From positions 1 to 10,252 of the forward strand of contig NZ_JBEQWH010000018.1 of the NCBI RefSeq assembly GCF_047501175.1: a stretch of 10,252 nt of DNA, read 5' to 3'. Shown here piece after piece: positions 1-5,740 of the stretch (within the stretch, counting starts at the first letter, position 1; every line of letters starts with the position of its first letter). The stretch is from Methanoprimaticola sp047501175. GTDB lineage: Archaea; Thermoplasmatota; Thermoplasmata; Methanomassiliicoccales; Methanomethylophilaceae. Under the pieces are notes generated by a model. It was not told the DNA's origin and made no database searches. It worked only from the letters and a program-made list of their open reading frames with translations. Position numbers and translations under genes: made by a program.

Positions 1-62
1 ACCGTTTCAAATCCACGAGGATGTCTATATGACACCAGAATTAGGAAACACACTATAAAATA

Positions 63-785
63 TCAGATCAAAGCGAAGATCACAGCACCCAGTATCCCGC
101 TGATGAGTGCGGTGGAACAGTTGTTGGTGTATTTGGATATGTATCCGGGGTTCTCCAGTACAGCGCCGAACACGCTGTCCAGAATGTTCCCTAGGACACC
201 CATCGCGAACGGGAGGAGTAGCATGGGGCTCAGGGATCCGGTTATCACGAACCATCCCAGGATCGCCACGAGGAGTGCCGCGATGGTGGACACGCCGGTA
301 CCGAGTGCGGATATCCCTCCGTTGATTCCCGGCTCCACACGTTTGAAGGTGGTGATCATGTATGTCTTCTTGTCGCGCACCCCGATCTCGCTCGCGATGG
401 TATCCGCTCCGGCCACCGTGATGGTCGATATGAACATGACCGTGAACATCTCCGGGGTGAGGATTCCCAGTGCTTCGAGTGCGACGGCGATGCACGGTGG
501 CATCCCGACGCCGAGGACGTTCTTCCACGTCCTCTCGCCGAACTGTCCTTCCTGGAGCCCTTCCGCCTTCTTCTTATCGAATCCTCTCATCGTCGCGAAG
601 AATCCGGCTATCGTGAAGACCGTGAGAAGGAAGAATGCATTGATCGAGGAGAACACGCCGACGAATGCACCGACCGCGAACGATGCGACGGCACCGTCAC
701 GCGTCAGGCAGCGGAGCTTGTATGCCTCGACCGAGAGGGCGGCCGACAGCAGGATGGCTGCGACGACCAGATACATATGCTCCAT
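63..785 (-). CDS. DUF92 family integral membrane protein (TIGR00297-like)
   Basis: This 240-residue, strongly hydrophobic protein matches the DUF92 family across its length. Visible landmarks are LTRDGA (28-33), GERTWKN (84-90), GADTIASEIG (126-135), EPGINGGISALGTG (151-164), DSVFGA (203-208) and a C-terminal NNCSTALISG (221-230). About six hydrophobic stretches suggest an inner-membrane protein. The family includes plant VTE6, a phytyl-phosphate kinase, and is distantly related to CTP-dependent polyprenol kinases. A role in isoprenoid-phosphate metabolism is therefore plausible, but the archaeal substrate is unknown. The gene follows the pyrBI cluster after 53 bases. A TATA-like element centred about 25 bases before the chosen ATG suggests a leaderless transcript of its own. 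An ATG at codon 4 is an alternative start. Family call is firm; function is not. Confidence 0.85.
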   Translation of the reverse strand: MEHMYLVVAAILLSAALSVEAYKLRCLTRDGAVASFAVGAFVGVFSSINAFFLLTVFTIAGFFATMRGFDKKKAEGLQEGQFGERTWKNVLGVGMPPCIAVALEALGILTPEMFTVMFISTITVAGADTIASEIGVRDKKTYMITTFKRVEPGINGGISALGTGVSTIAALLVAILGWFVITGSLSPMLLLPFAMGVLGNILDSVFGAVLENPGYISKYTNNCSTALISGILGAVIFALI

Positions 786-804
786 GGACGCCTATCTACA
801 ACCG

Positions 805-815
805 TGGTTAAATCA
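805..815 (-). promoter_or_regulatory. TATA-like element upstream of the DUF92 gene
   Basis: On the minus strand this reads TGATTTAACCA. Its AT core is centred about 25 bases before the DUF92 start codon at 785, the spacing expected when transcription begins at the start codon. It suggests the DUF92 gene can be transcribed separately from the pyrBI cluster. This rests on position and composition only. Confidence 0.35.
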
Positions 816-838
816 GTTGGCTTCGGATATCTGGCACT

Positions 839-1102
839 TCACAATGATTCCAGCATCTCGGTGGCGTATTTGATGCAGAGGGACTTGTCCTCGAGGGGGA
901 AGAACATGACCTTTCCCTGGCTGTACAGGGTGACCTCCATCCCGTTCCATTGGAATACGACCATCATGTCGTCTATGGATGTTATGGGACATCCCTGCTC
1001 TTCGAAGTGTTTCGCCGCCGCCTCCATGTCCAGATCCATCTCGTCGGCCGATATGGCCATGAGGGATTTCCCTCCGCAGAGGCGGGCGGTCGTGAATTTC
1101 AT
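839..1102 (-). CDS. Small protein of unknown function, last of the pyrBI cluster
   Basis: This encodes 87 residues that I do not recognise as a named family. The start is set by an ATGA overlap with the stop of the preceding UPF0200 gene and by a G-rich Shine-Dalgarno-like run (GGGGGGA) a few bases upstream, so translational coupling is likely. The longer open frame to 1207 lies inside the UPF0200 gene and reads as low-complexity Gly/Pro/Arg sequence, so it was rejected. The protein looks like a compact alpha/beta fold. It has a basic N-terminus (MKFTTARLCGGKS), an acidic helix (about 19-37), then strands MMVVFQWN and MEVTLYSQGKVMFFPL (46-70), and a final helix. The strand-turn-strand-helix with SQGKVMFF loosely recalls one half of a TATA-binding-protein repeat. 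That resemblance is inference. Confidence 0.7.
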   Translation of the reverse strand: MKFTTARLCGGKSLMAISADEMDLDMEAAAKHFEEQGCPITSIDDMMVVFQWNGMEVTLYSQGKVMFFPLEDKSLCIKYATEMLESL

Positions 1103-1629
1103 ACCAGTCCCCCCAGGGTCCTGGCGGCAGCGGTCTTGAACGATTCCAGGTCGGAATCGTTGCAGATCATGACGTCGGCAAGGGCGAGGACCTCCGCCAG
1201 GCCCCATCCCATCTCCCGCCTGTCACGCGCAGCGAACTCGTCGAGGTCTGCGGGGGCATCATCCCTCGCGCGCCTGACGAGGCGTTCGAACCTCTGCCTG
1301 GGGGATGCGAAGATCCCCAATATGACGATCTCCTCCCCCTGTGCCCGGTACGCGTCGACCTCGTCCATGCTCCTGCATCCATCGACGAGGAATATGTCGC
1401 CGTCCATCCTCGCGACGGCGCGTTTGGCCCATATGTCCCTGCCGTGTTCCTCCCTCTCGGAGTTGGCGAACTGCCCGACGGGGATGCCGCGTCCGGGACA
1501 GCCGGCTTTGACATGTTCCTCCCTCACGAGGTCCCCCATGCGGAGGAACGGCAGCCCCATCCCTCTGGCGACCGAGAGGAGCTCCTCCTTGCCCGCACCG
1601 GGCATGCCTGCGACAAGGATTATGCGCAT
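1099..1629 (-). CDS. UPF0200 family P-loop protein, dephospho-CoA-kinase/nucleotide-kinase-like
   Basis: This 176-residue protein has a Walker A motif at the very N-terminus (GMPGAGKE, 8-15), then MGDLVREE (31-38), GRDIWAKR (63-70), DGCRS (83-87) and RDRREMGWGLAEVLALAD (135-152). This ordered set is typical of archaeal UPF0200 proteins, which carry a P-loop NTPase fold related to dephospho-CoA and nucleoside-monophosphate kinases. The true substrate is not established. Glu15 stands where classical P-loops have Ser or Thr after the lysine; this should affect Mg-nucleotide coordination and may be a subgroup trait. The gene begins 4 bases after the pyrI stop and ends in an ATGA overlap with the next gene, so it sits inside the pyrimidine operon. 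A partial GTGAT ribosome site overlaps the pyrI stop. Family call is firm; a nucleotide-related role is inferred from context. Confidence 0.85.
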   Translation of the reverse strand: MRIILVAGMPGAGKEELLSVARGMGLPFLRMGDLVREEHVKAGCPGRGIPVGQFANSEREEHGRDIWAKRAVARMDGDIFLVDGCRSMDEVDAYRAQGEEIVILGIFASPRQRFERLVRRARDDAPADLDEFAARDRREMGWGLAEVLALADVMICNDSDLESFKTAAARTLGGLV

Positions 1630-1633
1630 CGGA

Positions 1634-2110
1634 TCACAACAGGTTGTCGGATATGTTGGTCAGCAGCCTGTCGCAGTAGCAGCACCTGAGCTGGGGAGGG
1701 TGTCTCCCGATCACGGTGAACTCCGGGGTGATGGGCTCCCCCCTGTTCGTGATGCAGTTGGGGTTGCTGCACTTGGCCAGGCCGACCACGTGGTCCTCGA
1801 GGTGGACCTGATACTTCTCCGCGACGTAGTAGTCGCGGATGATCGCTATCGTAGCATCGGGCGCGATGAGTGCGATCTTGTCGACGGTCTTGGAGTCCAG
1901 TTCGCGGTCCTCGATCTTTATGATGTCCTTCCACTTGTCGCCCTTGGCGGAGATGACGTGCATCCCTATGCTCACGGACGAGTCTATGTTGTTCTCGTTG
2001 ACCTTGAGGATCTTCATGACGTTCAAGGCCTGACCGCAGGCTATGTGGTCGATGACTGTGCCGTTCCTGATCGGAGGGAGCTTGACCTCCTTTATGGGTG
2101 TCTCGGTCAT
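1634..2110 (-). CDS. pyrI: Aspartate carbamoyltransferase regulatory subunit PyrI
   Basis: This 158-residue protein is the usual length for PyrI, which binds the allosteric nucleotides (CTP, UTP, ATP) and holds the catalytic trimers together in the aspartate carbamoyltransferase holoenzyme. The N-terminal nucleotide-binding domain shows NGTVIDHI (16-23) and the allosteric-domain segment GMHVISAKGDKWKDIIKIE (49-67). The C-terminal zinc domain has all four expected cysteines: Cys114 and Cys119 in CSNPNC, and Cys143 and Cys146 in CCYC, with an extra Cys144. The start codon overlaps the pyrB stop (ATGA) and is preceded by a strong GGAGGT ribosome site, so balanced production with PyrB is likely. 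The identification is secure. Confidence 0.96.
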   Translation of the reverse strand: MTETPIKEVKLPPIRNGTVIDHIACGQALNVMKILKVNENNIDSSVSIGMHVISAKGDKWKDIIKIEDRELDSKTVDKIALIAPDATIAIIRDYYVAEKYQVHLEDHVVGLAKCSNPNCITNRGEPITPEFTVIGRHPPQLRCCYCDRLLTNISDNLL

Positions 2111-3039
2111 TCTATCTTACCTCCGAGTATGGAGCAGAGAAGGGCCATCCTCACGGGAACGCCGTTGAACGCCTGCCTGAAGTATCTCGCATGTGCGGTC
2201 TCATCGACCTCCGGCGCGATCTCCCCCACCCTGGGCAGGGGGTGCATGACGATCATGTCGCTCTTAGCCTCCCTCAGTATGGCATTGTCGATGCGGTAGG
2301 TCCCTGCCACCTTGTTGTACTCGGCAGGGTCCGGGAACCTCTCCCTCTGTATCCTCGTCACGTAGAGCACGTCCGCCTGGGATATGGCATCCTCGAGGTG
2401 TGCGGTCTTCACGGGGTTGCATCCCTTCTCCTTGAGATGGCTGACGGTGTCGTCGGGCATCTGGAGGGACTCGGGGGCGACGAGGGTGAGCTTTGCACCG
2501 AACATGGTCAGCGCATCCGCGAGGGAATGGACCGTCCTGCCGTATTTCAGGTCTCCGACAAGCACGATGTTCAGACCGTCGAGCGACCCCTTGGCCTCCC
2601 TCATGGTGAAGAGGTCCAGGAGTGTCTGGGTAGGGTGGGACCCTGCGCCGTCACCCGCGTTTATGACGGGGTTCACCGAGAACTTGGCGGCGAGCCTGGC
2701 GGCGCCCTCGTAGGGGTGACGCAGGACGATGAGGTCGCAGTAGGCATCGACCATCTTGATGGTGTCCGCCAGCGTCTCCCCTTTGGATATGGATGTCATC
2801 GACATCTCGGAGACGTCGATCACGTCGCACCCCAGCCTCAGGGCGGCGCTCTCGAAGGAGAGCTTGGTGCGTGTGGAGGGCTCGAAGAACAGATTACCCA
2901 GGATCTTTCCATCCAGAATACGTTTGGTCTTCTCGCCCAATGCGTAGGGAACCATTTCCTGGGACAGGTCCAGGATGCCCTCGATCTGGGCCTTGGTCAG
3001 GTCCCTGATGGATACAACGTCCTTGTCGAATAGATCCAT
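2107..3039 (-). CDS. pyrB: Aspartate carbamoyltransferase catalytic subunit PyrB
   Basis: PyrB catalyses carbamoyl phosphate plus L-aspartate to N-carbamoyl-L-aspartate in the cytoplasm, the committed step of pyrimidine synthesis. The 310-residue protein has the expected length and landmarks. These are the carbamoyl-phosphate loop STRT (55-58) in FFEPSTRTKLSFESA, SKGETLADT (85-93), RHPYEGAA (107-114), SHPTQTLLDLFT (134-145), DLKYGRTVHSL (163-173), TRIQRERF (228-235) and the HPLPR loop (266-270). No key residue appears to be missing. It is the first gene of the pyrB-pyrI-UPF0200-unknown cluster. A TTAATAC element about 27 bases upstream suggests a leaderless mRNA, since no Shine-Dalgarno sequence precedes this ATG. 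Confidence 0.97.
   Translation of the reverse strand: MDLFDKDVVSIRDLTKAQIEGILDLSQEMVPYALGEKTKRILDGKILGNLFFEPSTRTKLSFESAALRLGCDVIDVSEMSMTSISKGETLADTIKMVDAYCDLIVLRHPYEGAARLAAKFSVNPVINAGDGAGSHPTQTLLDLFTMREAKGSLDGLNIVLVGDLKYGRTVHSLADALTMFGAKLTLVAPESLQMPDDTVSHLKEKGCNPVKTAHLEDAISQADVLYVTRIQRERFPDPAEYNKVAGTYRIDNAILREAKSDMIVMHPLPRVGEIAPEVDETAHARYFRQAFNGVPVRMALLCSILGGKIE
2119..2124 (-). promoter_or_regulatory. Strong Shine-Dalgarno site for pyrI
   Basis: On the minus strand this is GGAGGT, eight bases before the pyrI ATG and inside the last codons of pyrB. It complements the archaeal 16S rRNA tail and explains how pyrI is translated from the same mRNA. It contrasts with the first genes of the units, which mostly lack such a site. 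Confidence 0.65.
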
Positions 3040-3062
3040 GCCTTAGGCTATGGTACGTCACC

Positions 3063-3070
3063 GTATTAAG
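3063..3070 (-). promoter_or_regulatory. TATA-like element of the pyrBI operon
   Basis: On the minus strand this reads CTTAATAC, with its core about 27 bases before the pyrB ATG. It lies in the 57-base gap behind the upstream membrane-protein gene. It would start transcription at or next to the start codon, giving a leaderless operon mRNA. I see no obvious attenuator or operator in the gap. Confidence 0.45.
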
Positions 3071-3096
3071 GTGTCGGGATTACGTCATTCCAGCGG

Positions 3097-3768
3097 TCAT
3101 CCGCCGGTGAACGTGGCCACTATCGTGATGGTCCAGCCTATCGCGGTCAGCAGGATACCCATCATCCAACCGCTGACCATGTAGTAGTTCTGCATCCTGT
3201 AGCCAACGAAGAACATGATCACCGCGGACAGCCCCGAGGCGACCGCCAGTCCTGTGTGGATGTCCTCGAACACCAGTATCGGCAGTGCGACGGGCACTAT
3301 CGTCAGGATCGTTATCACGAAGCAGCCGAGGGAGCTCATCATCATGCTGCGCTTGTCCCTCCTCAGGCCTTCCTCATCCTCGGTCCTGCAGTCTATGATC
3401 ATCGAGCATATCCTGCGCTCGTCCTCGGGTGTGAGCGTGTCGAGGGCCGTGCCGCTGAAGGAGTCCATGAGGTACTCCACGGCCTTCTCTCTGTTCCCGT
3501 TGCTCTCCTTCCCGAGGTTGATTATCCTCAGATGGTTCGTCTTGTCGAAGCTGTCCACGATGTAGAATATGACCGCGTCTATGGCGCCCCATGTGGCGTT
3601 CATGCCCAGGATCATGAGGATCAGGTCGACCTTCCCGTCATACCCGAGCATCCCGATCCTCGCGGCCGTGACGAAGATCAGCTCCATTATGAAGCCGTAG
3701 AGGAGCTCCTGGATCGCCAGGCCGGGGCCTGTCATCCTGACGAGTCTCCTGGCTATCCTGTGGACCAT
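3097..3768 (-). CDS. VIT1/CCC1-like five-helix membrane protein (tentative)
   Basis: This encodes 223 residues with five probable membrane helices (about 17-40, 46-72, 146-167, 172-192 and 196-220). A roughly 75-residue cytoplasmic segment lies between helices 2 and 3 and is rich in Glu, Asp and Arg. That two-plus-three arrangement with a charged insert is the layout of VIT1/CCC1 iron and manganese transporters, whose insert binds metal. The insert here contains EDERRICSMIIDC (115-127) and TEDEE (129-133), which could supply ligands. I cannot see the family's full metal-site signature, so the assignment is tentative and transport is inferred. The start was placed at 3768 because a TATA-like ATATA lies 25 bases upstream. 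An in-frame ATG at 3792 would add eight residues but lies only six bases from the longest possible arcS frame. The gene is divergent from arcS and precedes pyrB by 57 bases. Confidence 0.55.
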   Translation of the reverse strand: MVHRIARRLVRMTGPGLAIQELLYGFIMELIFVTAARIGMLGYDGKVDLILMILGMNATWGAIDAVIFYIVDSFDKTNHLRIINLGKESNGNREKAVEYLMDSFSGTALDTLTPEDERRICSMIIDCRTEDEEGLRRDKRSMMMSSLGCFVITILTIVPVALPILVFEDIHTGLAVASGLSAVIMFFVGYRMQNYYMVSGWMMGILLTAIGWTITIVATFTGG

Positions 3769-3788
3769 GCCTCCCGAATGTAGTATTC

Positions 3789-3796
3789 CCATATAC
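3789..3796 (-). promoter_or_regulatory. TATA-like element for the VIT-like gene
   Basis: The ATATA core at 3791-3795 lies 25 bases from the chosen start at 3768 on the minus strand. It sits in an imperfect palindrome, CCCATATACGGG (3788-3799). It would be inside or upstream of the coding frame depending on which ATG is used, so the call is weak. Confidence 0.3.
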
Positions 3797-3810
3797 GGGT
3801 GTGCGTAAGG

Positions 3811-3818
3811 TTGATATC
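3811..3818 (+). promoter_or_regulatory. TATA-like element for arcS
   Basis: TTGATATC on the plus strand is centred about 26 bases before the arcS ATG at 3841. This matches a leaderless start and supports that ATG over the upstream GTG at 3799. GATATC is itself palindromic. Confidence 0.35.
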
Positions 3819-3840
3819 CCCCGCACCCGTGGCCCGTGAC

Positions 3841-5532
3841 ATGTTGGATGTCGTGGCCAGGTCCCAGAGGGGAAGGATCTGTGAGTATGCGAGAGAAAGG
3901 GACGGGCCGAGGTTGTCCACCCCCCTGGTCGTCTCGTCGGTCGAGGAGAGCGATGCATGCATCGTCGCGGGCGAGGGCGGCAGGGTACTGAGGATACTCG
4001 GGAAGGAGGTACCTCTGGAGAGCGGCCTTCTCAGTACCGCCAACTCGGGGAAGGATTCCGAGCCCGTTGTCAAGGACGGCATCGAGGTCGTGAGGCTCCC
4101 GCTCCCGGAGGACTTCAGGGTCGACGATTCCGCGGAGATCGTGGTGATCCCCAACGGGTTCGAACTGAGGCACGACCCCCGCCGTCTCGTGGACGCGGTC
4201 ATCCGTGTGAGGGAGGCCGCGGGGTTCGGGCGTCTCGTCTGCATACTCGGCATAGCCGAGCCTTCCTCCGTCGCCCTCCTGTCGTACATGGGCGTGGACA
4301 TGTTCGATGACTCGCTGAGCAGGGCCGCCGGCCTGAACGGCATGCGTCTCGTCCCGGAGGCGGAGATAAACACCGGCAAGGACGAGTCAGCATCCAACGT
4401 GGAGTCGCTGACGAGGGAGGTCGCGCTGGTGAGGGACTTCATCCGGGCCGATAGGCTCAGGGAGCTGTGCGACCAGAGGTCCGCATCCGTGCCCTCCGGA
4501 GTGGCCACCCTGAGGATATACGACAGGGTCGGATACGAATACGCGGAAGAGACCTGCTCGACCGTCGGATGCAGATTCTGCTGCAACACCGTACAGGCGC
4601 TCAGACGCCCCGAGGTGATGAGGTTCCAGAATGCGATCCAGAACTATCGCAAGCCTTCGTGCAAGAGGATCCTGGTCCTTCTCCCGTGCTCGGCCAAGAA
4701 GCCGTATCACATCTCGAAGTCGCACAGGGCGTTCGCATCCGCGATCCACACGGCGCAGCACGACACGCTCGTCCACGAGGTCATAGTCACGTCCCCGCTG
4801 GGCGCGGTCCCGAGGGAACTGGACATGTTCTTCCCCGCCAACGCATACGACATCCCCGTGACCGGGGAGTGGAAATGCGAGGAGAAGAGATTCATCCGCG
4901 AGCTCGTCGGAGGCATCATATCGCAGGGCTATGACAAGGTCATCTGCCATCTGGGCGATGACTACGAGCTCGTCGAGGGTCTCGCGGACATGGAATGCAC
5001 GGTCGTCGGTGACCCCACCTCCCCCAGGTCGTTGGAGAACCTCGACAAGGCTCTGAGGACCGCGGCCAAGGACATGGACAAGGTCGGATATCTGGAGGAG
5101 AGGAACGATTACGTCCGCTGTGTGCTGCAGTTCCAGTTCGGTGCGGATGTCGCCGATGCGATAATGGACGCGGACACCTACGCCATCGGGAAGTTCCCAT
5201 ATTGGAAGATCATCCGCGAGAAGGACGGCAAGAAGGTCCAGCTCGGCATGATGACCCCGGAGAGGGGCATGGTGTCCCTGACGCTGGAGGGCGCCGAGAT
5301 CGTCGCGGGGCTGGGTCACAACATCGTCGAGATCCAGGACTTCGAGATCAAGGGCAACCTCTTCGCCATCGGTGTCGTGAGTGCCGATCCCTCCATACGC
5401 ATAGGGGATGAGGCGATCTTCGTCTGCAACGGGCAGGTCCGCGGGGTCGGGATGGCCGAGATGTGCGGAAGGGAGATGACGGACCTCAAGAGAGGCATCG
5501 CAGTAAAGACAAGGCACAAGGTCAAACTCTGA
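3841..5532 (+). CDS. arcS: Archaeosine synthase ArcS
   Basis: ArcS acts on preQ0 at position 15 of archaeal tRNA. In many archaea it attaches lysine to preQ0-tRNA, and a radical SAM partner (RaSEA) then yields archaeosine; no partner gene is in this window. The 563-residue protein has the family layout. A tRNA-guanine-transglycosylase-like N-terminal region spans about 1-215 (MLDVVARSQRGRICEY aligns with the usual opening). The central catalytic module carries the signature PCSAKKPYHISKSH (282-295). A C-terminal PUA RNA-binding domain spans about 466-563 and ends in RGIAVKTRHKVKL. A cysteine cluster C-x4-C-x2-CC (239-248) precedes the signature and may bind metal. The start is the ATG that aligns with family N-termini; a GTG at 3799 would add 14 residues. 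T-runs follow the stop at once. Confidence 0.9.
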   Translation: MLDVVARSQRGRICEYARERDGPRLSTPLVVSSVEESDACIVAGEGGRVLRILGKEVPLESGLLSTANSGKDSEPVVKDGIEVVRLPLPEDFRVDDSAEIVVIPNGFELRHDPRRLVDAVIRVREAAGFGRLVCILGIAEPSSVALLSYMGVDMFDDSLSRAAGLNGMRLVPEAEINTGKDESASNVESLTREVALVRDFIRADRLRELCDQRSASVPSGVATLRIYDRVGYEYAEETCSTVGCRFCCNTVQALRRPEVMRFQNAIQNYRKPSCKRILVLLPCSAKKPYHISKSHRAFASAIHTAQHDTLVHEVIVTSPLGAVPRELDMFFPANAYDIPVTGEWKCEEKRFIRELVGGIISQGYDKVICHLGDDYELVEGLADMECTVVGDPTSPRSLENLDKALRTAAKDMDKVGYLEERNDYVRCVLQFQFGADVADAIMDADTYAIGKFPYWKIIREKDGKKVQLGMMTPERGMVSLTLEGAEIVAGLGHNIVEIQDFEIKGNLFAIGVVSADPSIRIGDEAIFVCNGQVRGVGMAEMCGREMTDLKRGIAVKTRHKVKL

Positions 5533-5533
5533 G

Positions 5534-5548
5534 GTTTTCGGGGTTTTT
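5534..5548 (+). terminator. Oligo-T tracts directly after arcS
   Basis: T4 (5534-5537) and T5 (5544-5548) runs follow the arcS stop within 16 bases, each in a TTTTCGGG-type repeat. U-rich tracts alone can end transcription in euryarchaea, so these are plausible primary termination sites for arcS ahead of the hairpin at 5577. Confidence 0.35.
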
Positions 5549-5567
5549 CGGGCAATAGCCAGACATC

Positions 5568-5611
5568 AAAAAACGTGGTCCCCCTTTCGGGGACCTCCCC
5601 TTCTTTTCTTT
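5568..5611. terminator. Bidirectional hairpin terminator between arcS and the DUF368 gene
   Basis: A perfect 7-bp inverted repeat, GGTCCCC (5577-5583) and GGGGACC (5589-5595), closes a five-base loop. In the plus direction it is followed by a T-rich stretch (5601-5611). In the minus direction it is followed by ACG and then six T (5568-5573), with a GAAA-type loop. It can serve both the arcS transcript and the opposing DUF368 transcript. Confidence 0.6.
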
Positions 5612-5616
5612 AAATA
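5609..5616 (+). promoter_or_regulatory. TATA box in the arcS-DUF368 intergenic region
   Basis: TTTAAATA on the plus strand is the best TATA match in the window. It lies between two convergent genes, where no protein-gene promoter is expected. A start about 26 bases downstream would fall near 5638, the first base of a hairpin. The pyrimidine-rich flank upstream is a poor BRE, which lowers confidence. Confidence 0.4.
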
Positions 5617-5637
5617 CCTAGCCGTGAATGAAGATAT

Positions 5638-5735
5638 TGAAGACTTAAGATGAAACCAATAGCTTGGTCTTCAGGGGTCGTCGGATGCGATTTTTATCCA
5701 TCCATCCATCCTGTCCGCACCGACGACCCAAGTTC
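5638..5735 (+). ncRNA. Candidate structured small RNA, two tandem hairpins
   Basis: The first hairpin pairs TGAAGAC (5638-5644) with GTCTTCA (5667-5673), 7 bp, with further possible AAG/CTT pairing inside. After a single G, the second hairpin pairs GGGTCGTCGG (5675-5684) with CCGACGACCC (5720-5729), 10 bp. It continues past a bulged A with TGCG (5686-5689) and CGCA (5716-5719). Its loop holds four tandem ATCC units (5696-5711). The predicted start from the TATA box at 5609-5616 coincides with the base of the first hairpin. I see no box C/D pair, no H/ACA tail and no tRNA features. On the opposite strand the same bases would be the structured 3' end of the DUF368 mRNA, the main alternative. 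Confidence 0.35.
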
Positions 5736-5740
5736 TCTCT

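Noticed and set aside
22..34. TGTCTATATGACA near-palindrome and the TATA-like run at 52-61
   Set aside because: Too close to the window edge to tie to any gene; could be a promoter for a gene outside or chance AT-rich sequence.
950..2299. Long plus-strand open frame across the UPF0200, pyrI and pyrB genes
   Set aside because: It is antisense to well-identified genes, has no family-like sequence, and reflects scarcity of stops in GC-rich DNA.
2098..3033. Plus-strand frame opposite pyrB
   Set aside because: It mirrors pyrB codon for codon; the minus strand carries clear catalytic motifs.
3793..4173. N-terminal extension of the VIT-like protein
   Set aside because: It lies antisense to the arcS coding region, is not membrane-like, and crosses the divergent promoter region.
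4387..5517. Long minus-strand frame opposite arcS
   Set aside because: Composition is an Asp/Leu/Arg-rich shadow; the plus strand has the ArcS signature and PUA domain.
5638..5697. Box C/D guide RNA
   Set aside because: AAGATGA resembles a C box with one mismatch, but no CTGA box D is found.
5696..5711. Four tandem ATCC units as a microsatellite or CRISPR-like repeat
   Set aside because: Only 16 bases, no spacers, and it forms the loop of the second hairpin.
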